The notes below the pieces were generated by a model. That model was given only the letters and a program-made list of their open reading frames with translations, was not told the DNA's origin and did no database searches. This document shows positions 51,061 to 64,000 of a DNA stretch of 64,000 nucleotides, one piece after another. This DNA comes from Certhia americana (taxonomy: Eukaryota; Chordata; Aves; Passeriformes; Certhiidae). A program made the position numbers and the translations under genes. The stretch covers positions 52,126,828 through 52,190,827 of the forward strand of contig CM031859.1 in assembly GCA_018697195.1 (NCBI GenBank), read 5' to 3'. How positions within the stretch are numbered: the stretch's first letter is position 1; each line of letters starts with the position of its first letter.

Positions 51061-53627
51061 TAATGCATGTCCAACAAGAACTCCAACTGTTATTACCACA
51101 GTTAAAGCAGCACTGAATGTGTGTGCTGTGTTCCTCACCCATACAGTGTGTTTTCTGATACAGATAGACAAAGTTAAACAATAAGAAATGCATGCTAAAA
51201 GGAAGAGAAGAGAGAGAAATTAAAGACAAATGAACAGCTGTCACTCTATGATACCCTTAAAAGTTAGCTTCATCACTTTTCCCAACCAGAGATTGTTAGC
51301 TGCAATTAAGAGAAAAGGAGTTGAAAAGCAATATTGGGTTTCACACAATCTCCCATGTAAGCCAGAGGAATGGGGAAAATTACTTACTGACACGGCTGTT
51401 TTACCTGGCAAATGCTCTCAATTTTTCAGATTTATAATAATAATTTTTGGCATATGCAGAAAATTGGTTATAAAAAGTTGGTAAAGTAAATTGTTGTTGA
51501 CTTAAGGTGATACATCTACAGCATAGTGTAACTATCATTGTATCTGTATCATGTTTTCTCACAATAAACTATAAAAAGGACTGAGCCTTGAAAGCTGAAA
51601 ATACAACCCAACTTTCTTTTCCTAGGCAGAGGCCAGGAAAATATTTATTTTACTAAAAACAGTTGTGTTGGTATAACTTGTACAATGTCTGTTTGCTTTA
51701 GAGTCAATTTTGATCTTCTGAGAAGGATTGTAAACCAAAATTTTTTCCCCTCTCTATCAATCTCTGTGTGTTCTGCTCTCACTATTCACCTCTTTGCAAG
51801 TCCTGTGCACCTACAGCACTCATTATGAACAGGTTAAAGGTCTTCAGAGAGAGCAGGAGGTTAGTAATAAGATGTGTCCAGAGATATTTCTAACTTCACA
51901 CAATGTTGTGTGTATTGCATCTTGACACAAGGATAATGTTCATTGTATCTTGATACAGAAGTAAAGTTCGGTTGCTCATTTCCTTAAATCTAGTGTTTCA
52001 ATGATACATTTGCACATTTTTAAAATGCTATTCTTACAAGTAAAAGGGCTAGGAATTTTTCTTTTAAAAGAAGGATCAATATTCCATTTACAATACTATA
52101 TTTAAAGAAAACTGGATCATGGTAAACAAATCCTAGAATGATTTAGTTTGTTGAACATATGAAAACAATATGAAAGTTAGTCCAAAAGTAATATTCTTTT
52201 ATATAACTGGTTTGTGATTGTTCATTCATTTCCCACTGAGATTTTCTTATTTTTCAAAATGAGCTGATTTTCTTTTTCCTGAAAAAATTACATGAGCTGC
52301 CTTGAGTCATTACACAGGCTAATGTAGAGCTGCATTTCTATCCCAGAGTAGAAAAAACTCACTATTGATTTTTGCTTAAAATACCGGTGCACAAGCATGG
52401 TCTGGGCTAGCAGACAATTACTGTTGAACTGCACAGAAATCTGAATCCCCTGCTTAAACACAGCCTGTCCCCACATAGCCAACTCCCTATTTCTGGCTGT
52501 TTTTCACAGTCCTCAATGGAGCTCTCTTCTGTCTTGGAAACGTGTATTTCTTCAACCCATTTCTTTCTTTGTGAAGTAGGAGACTTCCTTGGCAAGTTGT
52601 GTAAGAGTGCCAGACCATCCCAGAAAGCAGTCAAAAGAAAGTGTAGAGGAGCAAGGGACTGAATTCCTCAGGCCTTCAGTCATCAGAAGTAATTCATGTC
52701 AAAGCAACAGACAGAAATCCTCTTTCCAGCACAGTTGCTCTGCTAATACCCATTAAGGACAAATGACACCAACCTGAAATTGAGCTTTGAGGCAGGTAAA
52801 TGTTCCTAGTCCATCAATGGACTTCTGAGGACAGGGAGGCACCACTGCTGCATCTCGAGTTGCTGTCTCTTTTTCCAAATCACATGACTAGACTGGTATG
52901 GAAAGTGACTGGTTCTTCTCAGGAAAGAAGTTTAGTAAAAAATTCTCTTCTGTGCTTATGTAGAGAGGTACTGTAAAAACAAAACATTTGAAGGGGGAAA
53001 GAGAACATAAACCTGTTCTTGATGCACTGATGCATCAAAGCCTATCTCTCTGTCTGTCCTTTCTCTCTGTCGTCCCTGCAACAAGAGAGCTCTTCCACAG
53101 TTTTCTGCTCATTCTCATAGTTTTTAGTCTAGAAGTAGAGACCTCAGAGAAGGTGATAGAATAATAAAAGGTGGGGTAGTATGTCCTGACTCTAGGCTCC
53201 AGGTTCAGGATGGTATCAGGGGAGCAAGGGAAGATTAAAAAATGTGTGGGAAGCAGCCTGCAGACAGATTTTTGTACTTGTTGCATGTGTGGGCAGCCAC
53301 CCACCATGCCTTATGTTATGCACTGAACAAAATGACGTTTTTCATTCAGCTATCATAGGACCCGAACTTTTCTAAAAGGACTGGGCATACAAAACAGCAG
53401 GATGCTACATACGGATGTGAGAGGGGCTTTGGGCTTTGTGCTGTGAAACTTAATTTACAAGTGAGAGTAAAGCAGAAAGTTAGCATTTGGGATACAAGAA
53501 ATGCTCCTTCCCTACTCTAGCTAACCAACCCAGTTTTCTGCCTGTAATAAGGAGAAGTAAAGAAATCCAGTGCCTTCAGGAAACTAATTATAAAGGACAG
53601 GAGGAAGGATATGAATCCCTGAGTCAC
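51061..53627. other. Non-coding DNA, nothing recognised apart from a small local repeat
   Basis: No exon or known repeat was recognised. Around 51910-51960 the phrase ATTG(C/T)ATCTTGA(C/T)ACA occurs twice about 35 bases apart, a local duplication. Confidence 0.5.
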
Positions 53628-54010
53628 TCGATCACTGAATCATAAAATATGCCAAGCTAGAGGGGACCCATCAAGATCATCCAGCCCACCTCCTGGTCCC
53701 ACACAGGATACCCCAAGAGTCACACCATGTGACTGAGAGCATTGTCCAAACACTTCCTGAAGTCTAGCAGGCTTCCACTGTGACCACTCCCCTGGGGAGC
53801 CTGTTGCAGCCTTCACCCTCTGGGTGAAGAACCTTTTTCTAATATCCAACCTAAACTTCTCCCGACACAACTTCAGGACATTCCCTCAAGTCCTGTCCCT
53901 GGGCACCAAAGAGGAGAGATCAGTATCTGCTCTTCCTCTTCCCCTCACAAGGAAGTTGTAACTGCAATGAGGTCTCCTCAGTCTCCTCTTCTCCAGGCTG
54001 AGCAGACCCA
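53628..54010 (-). mobile_element. CR1 LINE, 5'-truncated 3' region
   Basis: The plus strand shows complements of CR1 3' blocks in order: CACTGAATCATAAAATATGC at the 3' terminus, CATCCAGCCCACCTCCTGG near 53677, CTCCCCTGGGGAGCCTGTTG near 53786, CTGGGTGAAGAACCTTTTTC near 53819 and CTCTTCTCCAGGCTGAGCAG near 53985. The element lies in minus orientation and is cut off near 54010. It is among the better preserved CR1 copies here, so probably among the younger ones. Confidence 0.9.
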
Positions 54011-56240
54011 CGGAAAAGATAAAAAGATAAAAAGAGGAGGACTCCTTACATCAGGACAAATCAGAATAAATCAGGGCAAGTAGAATCTGTGTGGCTGCAG
54101 ACACTGCAATACACACTATTTTTCTCATTGAACCAGATCCACAAGACTATTAATGCAGCATGAGGTGAGAAAAGGTCTAGGAAACATTAATTCTTACTGC
54201 AACTGTATGAGTGAGATTCCTCATTGGCTTTATCTAGGTTGTAAAGGGCACACCTCATCAAACCATTATCCCATGCAGCCCTGGTGGACCTTGACAGTAT
54301 AAAGGTTCAGCAATAGCAAATATGTATCATTGCTGGCAATGGAGGTAAGAACTGTCATGCAATGAGTATCAATACAGTAAGGTAGTCTGTCTGGCATTTC
54401 AAAAATATTGGGCATCATAAATGTGGTTGATGTGTCTAATGCAGATAAGATGTGACTAAGAGACACTTAAGTATTGTGAGCAGCTGCCTCTTCTTTCAGC
54501 TCCTTATAAAAGTCAGGGATTTTTTTCCATGGATGTTGGAAGGAATGTGTATCTGCCCAAAGCCGAGAACAGCTGGACATTTTTCCCCTCTGGAACCTGA
54601 TAATGTTGTCTTAGGTTTCAAATGGACCAGAAATATCCAAACCTAGTGTTAAGTCCTGGAAGGAGGACTTAGATATATTGAAACTGATAGCTTACTGTGG
54701 ATCATCTCAGGATCTGGAAGATGAAATTGTACTATCAGTAAACATTAATGTTTGAGTTCTTCTCAGCCAGGACTGTGAAGTCACATGAGGTATGATATTC
54801 AGAGGTGCCCCAGAAATTCAAAGTATGGATATGATTAAAGCTGTGATGTCCCAAAAATATTCTTGTTAGGGCAGCCTTTGGAACAGATCCAGGAGAACAC
54901 TGTAAATGTAGTTATGGATCTGGGTGTTGAGGCTTTTCAAATGCTACAATCTAGTTATAAAGTACACCATCACTCAGTCAAGAACTTTTGGGAAGTACCA
55001 AAAGCAGGCTGTGTCACAGTGGAAGGTGAGGTAGGAGCTCAGTGTGACAGAAACTGAGGTGAAATGCATCAAAAGGATGAGGGAATTCATGTTGCTGGGA
55101 AACACAGCTGAGACTGTGCAGGCTAATATCTGATAGTAGAGATGAAGCAGTTTTTGCTTGGACCAGTACTGCAACACATTTCCTACATAAACCACTGTAG
55201 TTCAAATGATATATTTAAAATGTTATAATTCCATGCTTTATATGCTAACTAGAATTAAGAAAAGAGCATTTAAAAGTTTGGAATTGCTAGGCTGGAACAA
55301 TGATCATTTATTAAGCATATTAATTTTTCTTCATGAGTGATGAATCTTGAAAACCACTGCGATTTGTTGAAATAATTAAATTCCATTTGCTTTTCAGATA
55401 TAAATGCCTACCTAGCTTGCCAAAGTAATCCTTGCTTGTTCCTCAGAACACTAAACTTTCATAAATGTATTTTCTAAACCACAGTTTTTCTTTTTCATTT
55501 ATGAGGTAAGAAAAAAATAAATTTATTAATTCTGATTATAATCTTCAATGTTGTTCATGCTAAGCCTGCCAAAAGAATTTGTTTTTCAGAATCAGGTTCA
55601 CATGTAGCACAGGGATAAAAAAGACCATTTCCTCAATGGTTGACATGCTAATTTCGTTCGGATTTGCTTTCATCTGTTTTAGCAACAATCCAGGCAACTA
55701 ACTCAAATATATTTTTATTGAAAAAAAGGCTCAGTTTGGTACTGAAAATTATAAACACCCAGCATTCACCAACAAATTTCTAATTTATAAGAATCCAATG
55801 TGTTTTTAACATGTTATTTTATTTACTTTTTCTTATTTTTCAAATCAAGCACTTAGATCAAGTTTCCCTCTGTAATCAATATGACTGTAAATTATCATTT
55901 TGTTTTAAAATGAAGTCGATATTCACAGGAAATCAGTTACCTCCAGGAAGTGCACCTTCAAAGCAAGGAAAAGAAGCATATTTTGATACTTTGAGCAATG
56001 TTTGGGTTGCCTGAAGAGCTCTTACCAAGAATTAAAGCTAGGATAGGCTGCACTAGATGAGTACAGCGCTGGATATTGATAGATTTGGCAAACACATGCA
56101 ATATATTTTGGAATAAACTACTATAGTAGCAAACACATATATTTAAAAATGCTTCAAAAATCTCAGCTGTTAATCTGGTTTGCCAAAATTCAGGTCTTTT
56201 ATTTCCTTCTCTTTTTCCTACCCCTTTCTATTCTTAACCC
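54011..56240. other. Intergenic DNA, nothing recognised
   Basis: Short frames only, with overlapping frames near 54863-55205 on both strands. A slightly GC-richer part lies at about 54490-55130 without recognised homology. AT-rich DNA follows from about 55200. Confidence 0.5.
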
Positions 56241-56248
56241 AGCTGATC

Positions 56249-56308
56249 TTTTTTGTTTTGTTTTGGTTTGGTTTGGTTTGGGTTTTTTTGTTTGTTTTTT
56301 TTTTGTTT
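56249..56308. repeat. (TTTTG)n/(TTTGG)n simple-sequence tract
   Basis: TTTTG units pass into GGTTT units and then T-rich sequence with single G. It is strand-asymmetric, with only T and G on the plus strand for about 60 bases. Confidence 0.9.
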
Positions 56309-56439
56309 ACAAGGTCTACAAGGTGTAGGCTGTTTCTCATTAAAGCTGTACTTTTTATTGCATTGACTTAAATCTTCATGCTGGAAAATGCTCTCTATGC
56401 CAAGTAACATAAATGGGTTTGTATGTATATTGTTTATGA

Positions 56440-57130
56440 TTCAAATCCTTTGGACAAGGATCAACATCCATTCCAACAGGACACAGTGGGGAGAGAGAGC
56501 ACTGTGATTCAAGGACTGACTCATTGTCCCCTGCATCCCAACAACATGGGCCTTCCACCCATGGAGGGGGGTTACAACCTGCTCTGAATCCCTAACTTGG
56601 TAGTAAAAGTCGTCCTGAGACATCCTTGGAGAACCATAGTGGGCCAAGCCTACACAGGTCACTTTCCTGCTGCATGCACCGCTGGAATCCCTATGCATGT
56701 TCTGCTGTCAGTGTTTGGGAGCAGCATGAGGGGGGCTGCTCTTCATGCAGAGGCAAACCCGAAGCTGAGAACAACACCAAGGCAGGGAAGGCAGCAGCCC
56801 TGATGAAGAGCGAAGTACCCAAATGAGGAAAACAGATCAAGTCTGGTGATTGGAACAATAGCTGAACATGGTCCAGTGATTAGCAATCTAGTCTACAGTG
56901 CTCAGACAGGTCAGGGATCATCTCAGAAAGTCAAGAGTGTGAATTTGATGCAGAATCAGGGAAGTATGAACAATCATACTTGCAGCATGACTCAGGCACA
57001 GAACCAGGCTGACAGCCTGAGCTTATGTCCTGGTCTGGAGAAGAAGGGGAAGGCTCTCCAAAGGAGCTTCTCATATAGCTCCTCAAAGCCCTTAATGTAT
57101 CACAGCTGGTCCTGAGTCCAGACAGACAGA
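56440..57130. other. GC-richer block with several overlapping frames, not identified
   Basis: Base composition shifts to clearly higher G+C than the flanks. Frames of 60-89 codons overlap on both strands (56441-56698 minus, 56597-56803 plus, 56846-57115 plus), none with a recognised domain. It may be an old ERV-internal or other repeat segment that I cannot place. I do not support a gene. Confidence 0.35.
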
Positions 57131-57712
57131 TTCCTGGGATGGGGGAGGATTTATGCTGGTAATTCCCAGTTGTCCGGGAAATTAACTGATTTAGTCCATT
57201 TTGGAGTATGAACCCATTTTATGTTAACCTGAAGGTTAGGAAACTGAACTGACTTGGCAGAGTTCTGTATGTATGCATATTCTGTATGGATGGATATCCT
57301 ACAGGACATCCTAAGCATTACTACAGTATCCTCTGCCATAGCAGTAGGAGAGCAGTAATCTCCTCTTGTCGATTTGAGGCAGAATTTCATTTATGTTTTA
57401 GCATATTCAATTGTTCTTTGTTTATATGCCTTTAATACTCTGAACTGGGAGACTCTTAAGTATTTTTCATAAACAATAGATTAATCTTGACAAGTCGCTA
57501 GTGAGATTTTCTTAAATTTATAGTAGAATAAAATCAAAATATGGAGCTAGGAGACTACTGCCTATACTAATTTAGCAGCTTCCTAAAGTCTGAAATTACA
57601 AGTAATTTTCAAACAACTTTAAGGGGTTTTTTTTTGTTTTTTAAATTTCACTTAGATAGATTTAAAACAATGGTATTAGTGAAAATCTAATAGTATGGAG
57701 AGTGTTTATGAA

Positions 57713-57733
57713 ATATATATATATATATATATA
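57713..57733. repeat. (AT)10 microsatellite
   Basis: An uninterrupted AT dinucleotide run, followed about 80 bases later by a shorter interrupted TATATATATA tract near 57811-57826. Confidence 0.9.
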
Positions 57734-58249
57734 AAATTAATTTACATAGATTACATAGATTAATGGATGCCTTTCATTAAAAAGTAGTATTTAATATCCA
57801 GCAAGTGAGTATATATATATAGTATACAGCAGAAAATTAAAACTATATATACCAACTTTTAGAAGCATATTTATATGTACACATTCAATATTGTTATTTT
57901 AATGTTATATTTAATGTTATTAAAGCATAATGCATGGTTTTAATATTCATTTCATATGTATTTTAAGACTTTATTGAGTTTAATATTCCAAACACAGAAA
58001 ACAGTTTATGTCACATACCTCATTATCCATTTGTAAAAACAAGTATCTTTTAACTGCATTAATTGGATAGGAAGATGTACAAGTTTGAAAACTAGTTATA
58101 AAGGGAATGGTTTTCAATACATTACCTAAAATATGCCAAGGAAAAATATTTTTCTCTACCTCTTTCAACTAATGAGAATCTACTGACTTTCTTATAAGAT
58201 CATTCACAATTATGAAGGAGCGAATCATATTCTTGGAGCAGCAGCAAAC

Positions 58250-58520
58250 ATGCCATACACATGACACAGGCAGAAATGTTGGTTGGATGAGAGGTTCAGA
58301 AGTCCTTTAGTCCATTTTACTACTGGATACAATTTGGCTGCCAAGCCATCAATGATGACATTTTGAGCCCGGCAGTCCAGCTAATTCTCAGCTTATCTAA
58401 CAGTTGATTCATCTAGCTCATGTGCCTTCAGGTTCTCAGTGAGTTCCCTGCAGGAGAGGATATCAAAAGTCTTAGCAAAGGAAGATATATTACATGCAAC
58501 AAAAAATAAGAGCAAAGAAT
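58250..58520 (-). mobile_element. CR1 LINE fragment of the reverse transcriptase region
   Basis: The complement of GATATCAAAAGTCTTAGC (near 58458) reads AKTFDI, matching the CR1 RT motif KAFDTV. The complement of TTGAGCCCGGCAGTCCAGCT (near 58362) matches WLDGRAQ downstream of it. The order is correct for a minus-strand element. Stops and substitutions show it is long dead. Confidence 0.65.
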
Positions 58521-58656
58521 AGTAAAAAGTACCTTAGTTGCCCAGTGCATACAGTCATATTTTATTGTGTTGCTCTCATAGACATCAATAAGCCATTCTA
58601 TCCTTTTTGTAAACAATAAAGCCAATGCCTAGAAGTAAAACAAATGCATGTGCAAA

Positions 58657-58698
58657 TGAACTCTCCACAAACCAGCTCTGCATGAACTCTCCACAAAC
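58657..58698. repeat. 16-bp exact direct repeat, period 26
   Basis: TGAACTCTCCACAAAC occurs at 58657-58672 and 58683-58698. It is a small local duplication close to the CR1 RT fragment. Confidence 0.85.
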
Positions 58699-58759
58699 TG
58701 ACTGTACATGGCAGAGAAATCAAGGAACACTGTCTCGACATCTTTAGGACAATAACCTA

Positions 58760-61050
58760 AAAAGACAACAAAAAAACCCATTTCTCATATAAAATATACA
58801 GAACTCTGTTGTCTAGATAAAATGAAAACCTCATTTGTTGTCTTATTTCTGCAACAAAGAAGCAGATCTCAAAACAAATTCTAGAAGTCTACAGTGTTGG
58901 ACCGAGGAGAAGAGCCTTCTGTTCTTCTGACCACCAAGTTACCAGCCTCATATGAAATGAATGTAGGAATGTGTCTTGTTTATTGTAGTCAAGCTGTCAA
59001 GCTAAATCTTGACGAGACGTATCTGAAAAATAATCTGTTTCTTGCCTATAAATATAGAACAAGATCAACTGCTTCATTAGCAGAGTTGCTTTCTATATGC
59101 CTCTTTCTTCCTATGTTTTATTGGTTCTGGGCAGAAGTGGTACTATTTTAGATGCTGAGAGCAGGTGTAGTATTTGTATTGTGTACATAGTTGTGCAGGC
59201 TAACTGACGGGCAGATATACCATAAATGAAAGCTTTTAGAGTTCAGGACACGGACTAATTTTATTTGACTAAAGTAACTGTCCAGCCAACAGTAATACAG
59301 TGTGCTTATCAATAAAGATTATGCAATCAGATATTTATTTAAATGAATGATGCTTGTTTTATCTGGCCATTTAATTTTTTTTTCAAAAATATTGATTTCA
59401 TAGAATAAACAACTTCCTGATGGCACCAAGCCACAATTTCTCTTTGAGGATGTGTAAGCATGTTAGAAATATCCCTTAAGTTTATACTTTAAGGTTGCTA
59501 AATGGAATGCATTCTAACAGTACAGAAGTTGAGTCCCTTAGACAGATGCTTTTGTAGATGTACACAAGGGCATTTGCTAACTGATATACACTTCTCACAA
59601 AGAGGATACTGCACTCAAAATTCTTTCTTTTATATATTTCCAGTTTCTAGATTTTCACATTTTTTCCCCCTCAGAAAACCTAAACTCAAGTGAGTCATAA
59701 AAATCTACTCTGCAACCACATCTAAGAACCCATTTTTAAGGATGCAGATGAGATCTGGAGGCTTCTTTATTGATTGGAAAATTATGCTACAGCTTAAATG
59801 AAGACACTCACTTTTGCTCTTGTATACAAACATGTAATTTGACAAAATTTGACAAAAGTGTGACCTTCACTGCTCTTTTACAAAATTCTCCAGGTTTTCC
59901 TAATGAACAAAGTGTACCAAATGACTTTTTATAAAAATAAGGAAAAATACACTAGCCATCTGTCACTTTGCAGAGCAGCTGCAGGGAAGAAGTCTTTAAT
60001 GAATTTTTCTTGGTTGGCCCTTTCTGTTTTGGAGTAAATCAGCTGAGAAAAACTCAACAGTAGTTTAAAAAATTCAATGTTTCTATATTTCCTGAGTTCC
60101 TGCCTTCCTTTTCTTTCCCTTCTTTTCTGATAATTTGCTTTCTAGTTAGTCACAAGCTTCTCTATTCTAAGACACAACCATCATCAGCTTTAATTACACT
60201 ATGATAGAGTTCTAAAGGCCTCGATCTAGAAACATACTGAAGATTTTTCCTCATCAAACCACAGAAGGGCCAGCTCAGTGAGGTACAGTCATGTAGGCAA
60301 CTATTACCCTGCAGCTGATTACATTTATTCTAACACTTCATGCTCATAATTTCAGATGTTTCCAGGCCCACCCAGGTGTATGGGAGGCATGAGGGATTGT
60401 GTTGCCTTTTGGATAGTCCTGTATGGTTATCTTGCTAGGGCCATGATGATTTCTCATCTTGTGAAATGTAGCAATCTTGTTGACACATTTTTCTTTCATA
60501 AATTAAGGCATCAGAGTCTCAGAGAGGAACAATAAACTTTGTTTAGAAAAGAATTGGGAAATGAAGAAAGCATAATGAAACTTAAGCAGAGAAGCCAAAA
60601 ATTTAGATCTTACCAGATAAATACAGTCTTCAAATCTACAGGAGATCAACAGGAATGGCAATACAATTTCAAAAACAAGCCAAAGAGTTTACCAAAAATT
60701 TATTGAAGACAAAACCTTTCCACTATAAAATAAGGAAATTTAATGCTTCTATGATTGAGGATACGAAGTAGTAATCATCTAGTGAACTGATCCTTGTTCT
60801 CAGATTACTGAACCAACCTGCTTTTGCTAGTCTCTGGCTGTGATGTCATTGCAAAGAGGAATATCACCTAAGCAACCCTATAATGTTAAAAAGCTTATAG
60901 CTGAACTGTGTAGAAGGAAACAGATGGGGCAGTATCTGGAAATTTTATTTGTCAGATATCGCCCATCTGTTTCTCTCCCTATCTGCATGTTTTGCAGTAA
61001 TATCCATTTTTAGGAAGGCAAGTCAATCTTATTCTACAGAATTGGTTTAA
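58760..61050. other. Intergenic AT-rich DNA, nothing recognised
   Basis: No exon, RNA gene or diagnostic repeat was recognised on either strand. A small AATTTGACAA duplication lies near 59837-59856. Confidence 0.5.
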
Positions 61051-61056
61051 TCTTGT

Positions 61057-61139
61057 GGTTTTGTTTTTTGGGGGTTTTTTTGTTGGTTTTTTTTTTTTTT
61101 TGTCTGGTTTGTTTTGTTTTGTTTTGTTTTGTTTTTTTA
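61057..61139. repeat. T/G-only simple tract ending in (GTTTT)n
   Basis: About 80 bases almost entirely of T and G on the plus strand, including a T15 run and five GTTTT units. It resembles the tract at 56249 in composition and polarity. Confidence 0.9.
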
Positions 61140-64000
61140 CAATTTATTAATGGCTGGCAGGGAAACATAAAACCCACACTGGTGATTCAGCCAAATAACT
61201 TTAATTTCCTTTCCATGAGAGGCAAAGTTAGACTTCAGGGCAAAATTAGTAGACACTAAATTTTCTTATTAAATTGATCCAACAATTTTGACAGTTTCTC
61301 ACATACAACAGATCTCCTAAATAAATGAATGATAGAAAGCATTTTAAAATGCATTCTAAAAGTAAAGCAATTATGTGTCATTTCAGACAATGTTCTAGTT
61401 TCTTTGTAGTGAGTAGCTATTAAAATCAGTAAGTCTTTTTTGGCAGTTATCTGATTCTCTGAAAACAGAGCCACAAAAGGCTTTGCATCAGGTATATTAT
61501 TTATGGAGAACACATAAAAACTTTGGTTGTAAAAATTAATTATGGGCCAAGAAATTATATTTGTTTTCTGTTTCATATTCTTAGCTAAACATAAGCTAAC
61601 ATAATGCCACTGACACTGCTCGTCTATTTTTACAGGATCAAAATTAAAACAAAAGCCACTTAAAATAGCAGCATAGGCATAAAGGAAGTTATTAGAAGTC
61701 AAGACCAGAAATAAGTGGCACTTCCAAATGGCCCACAGAATCCAGTATCAGGCAAGACCACGACTCTTCTCTGATCCTTATGTGTAAGTACCATTACACA
61801 GGTACTAACAGATGAGCATTTAGCTTTTATAAGAGTTAATGATATACAATGACAGTAAGTGGGTTGGGTGTACTAATTAATCTGACTAATTACAGGAGTG
61901 GTGAGCAAAGCAAAATGGAGGGGTTGAAACAAAATGAACTTTATTCTGAAAGGAGCTCTATCCTGATGCCATATGTAGCTCATCAAACTGTAACAACTCT
62001 GCTTTTGACTCTAGCCTTCTCAGCATGCAGGGACTGCTGTTGCTGTCATCCTCTCTTCACAGCCTTTCTTTCCAAATTATAGTTACCCTCTCTTTATTAC
62101 CTAGGTCCAGGCCTATCCTATCCTCCCCCTGTTCTTTTGATTATTTTTCCTTTCTTTCCCCCTTAATTTTACAGGATTGCTTTCTGACCTGCAGCTGTCT
62201 GCATCAGCTTTTAAACTGACAATACTCGGTGACCCTGGCAACAGAGGGCTTCACAAGAATAGTTTTCTATCAGTTTTGGATTCACTCTTTTCTTCATGTG
62301 TCCTTTGTCTACTTTGATCTTTAATTCTGGTCTCTACTTTGATATTGATTCTTAGTCACATATCTCATTTCTTTATCCCTTGCCTGTCTTTTAACTTGTC
62401 TTTTGCCAGCCCCTTCCCTAACACCTGTTTTGGGTGATCACAACCCTGGCACAAGGACATCCTGGTTCCTCCTGACTTGGGTCCAAATCACAGACTGTGT
62501 CTCACCTTGCCCCTAAAATGGGTTAATTCTTTGATTCTTGTGGTTCACATATTTCAAGTCATCCTAAGTGCTGCATCTGAATCTTCTCTTTATCCTTTAA
62601 AGCTTGTTTTTAATGTTTATTTTCTTTATCCTTTGATTGCAGTCCACTTAAAAACACAGGACAGGGTTGCACAGGTGATGGAATCCATTCCTCCTTTCTT
62701 TTGCAGCAAGTTTGTCATAGAATTACTTTCATAAATCTGTCAAGGTCTACTTTTAAATCGATTATTTTTTCCCCTCTGCTCTCCTAACAGAAGGCTGTTT
62801 CCACACCTTATGATTAGAAACTATCTTCCATTTTCCAGCCTATACTGATCTGTATCTTGCTTATGCTCTTTTCCTTTTATGACAATTCCATCCATTACGT
62901 ACATCCCTGTTACGCTTAGAACTGTCTCACGTCTTAATTTCCTAGGTTAAACAAATCAAACCCTTCTAATCTATGTGTCTCAGATAAGCTTTCCTTTCCC
63001 CAGAGGCCTCTGCTCTGTTTAAGTCTGAATAAATTCTTCTTGAACATGCGTGATCATAATTACCTGTGATATCCTAGGTGGGATATTTTTCCTGATGCTA
63101 GGCTTTATGTATCCTAGGCTCTACTTGCTTATTTCATAGCTGCATCATTCTGGTGACTCAAAAATACCTTGTGACTCACTGACTTCTGCCAAGGAGTTTG
63201 GGGTTATATTCTTTATTGATCTTTCTCATAAGAAACTGTTACTGATAGCCCTTATTGGCATGACCCAGGATCTTATAGCATTTAGGATCTTCTGATTTTT
63301 TATGCTTGAGTCACTGAGAATAAAAACTGTATAAACTGGCAATGTATTTTTGTATACATAAATGCAAAAAAAATTACAAAATATACATTGGTTCTCCCCA
63401 ATCCTATTTTATCAGCAGAATTAATTTAAAAGCCCCTCTCTTTAATGCAAAGTTATGAAAATATTAAGTCATATCGGTTCCCAGATCAGTCTTTATCTGA
63501 TTTTACTCACATCCTCCTCTCAGCCCAGAAGTTCCATCCTCTGTACAGACTACCATTAGTACCCCTTTAACCACTGCTTTAGCTGAAAAATTTATCTAGT
63601 TTGCCACGGGCACAGCTACAGGCTCTGATGCAGTCTCTGTTGTCTCCTCACTCCTATGGGTTTGTCTGCCTGTGTGCAAGGCCACTTCTGATCTGGCACA
63701 GCCATATAACCTTGTGTCAGGCAGTGGTAACATACTTGATGTGGGAGGAAAAGCTCAGAGAAGTGTTGTTAGCTTCTCCCTGCATTTAAGGAGTGGATGC
63801 AGCATTTAAGTTCCAGCCCTTGCCCCAGTCCCAGCTTGTTTTACATTGCAGTTACACCAGTGCATTACTTTGCACCTTAGTGATCCTTACCTGGATTTGC
63901 AGAGTTAATCTCAGATCTGTCTCCTATGAACTTGTCTGGAGATCTGTAATTTTGTTTGATCCTTGTTATCACCCCCAGATCTTCGTCATTCAGAGACTGC
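61140..64000. other. Intergenic DNA to the window end, nothing recognised
   Basis: A 148-codon frame on the minus strand (61256-61702) shows no recognisable domain and is probably chance. The stretch from about 62040 on is pyrimidine-rich on the plus strand. No repeat family was recognised. Confidence 0.5.

Noticed and set aside
53640..53870. A 76-codon minus-strand frame
   Set aside because: It lies within the CR1 3' region, so it is repeat-derived and not a gene.
61256..61702. A 148-codon minus-strand open frame
   Set aside because: No recognisable motif, low-complexity hydrophobic and Lys/Asn composition typical of AT-rich chance frames.
1..64000. CRISPR arrays, operons, tRNA/rRNA genes and prokaryotic defence-type systems
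   Set aside because: No regularly spaced repeats, no tRNA-like cloverleaf or rRNA sequence noticed, and all evidence points to an avian nuclear genome.

Overview
This is vertebrate nuclear DNA, almost certainly from a bird. It is AT-rich and gene-poor, introns are spliced at GT/AG sites, and the recognisable repeats are CR1 LINE copies with avian-style 3' ends plus one solo LTR of an avian endogenous retrovirus type. Nothing suggests bacterial, plasmid or phage DNA. Most open frames of 60-150 codons look like chance frames in AT-rich non-coding DNA.

The window holds one convincing protein-coding gene, on the minus strand, in two coding exons. Exon 1 is 38051 down to 37743 and exon 2 is 15907 down to 14756, separated by an intron of 21,835 bases. 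Joined in phase 0 they give an uninterrupted protein of 486 residues from the vesicular inhibitory amino acid transporter family (SLC32; VIAAT/VGAT, the vesicular GABA/glycine carrier). The splice site falls inside the first membrane segment, at the same place as in SLC32A1. The protein has diverged too far to be the highly conserved SLC32A1 itself, so I read it as an intact paralogue. This is the most interesting object here.

Layout: 1-2600 has no gene; 2600-4100 has old repeats (LTR scrap, CR1 3' end, ancient CR1); 4100-13750 is non-coding DNA downstream of the gene; 13760-14755 is the probable 3' UTR; 14756-38051 is the gene. Its intron carries a solo LTR (28727-29302), a CR1 copy (34201-34863), a possible MIR/L2-like relic near 36580-36730 and several simple repeats. 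38052-64000 is 5' flank and intergenic DNA. It carries CR1 fragments at 46985-47590 (endonuclease-RT linker), 50205-51060 (3' end plus RT), 53628-54010 (3' end) and 58250-58520 (RT), simple repeats, and two GC-richer blocks I could not classify.

I found no rRNA, tRNA, CRISPR, operon or mobile-element cargo gene. No exotic system is visible; the biology of interest is the SLC32-type transporter.
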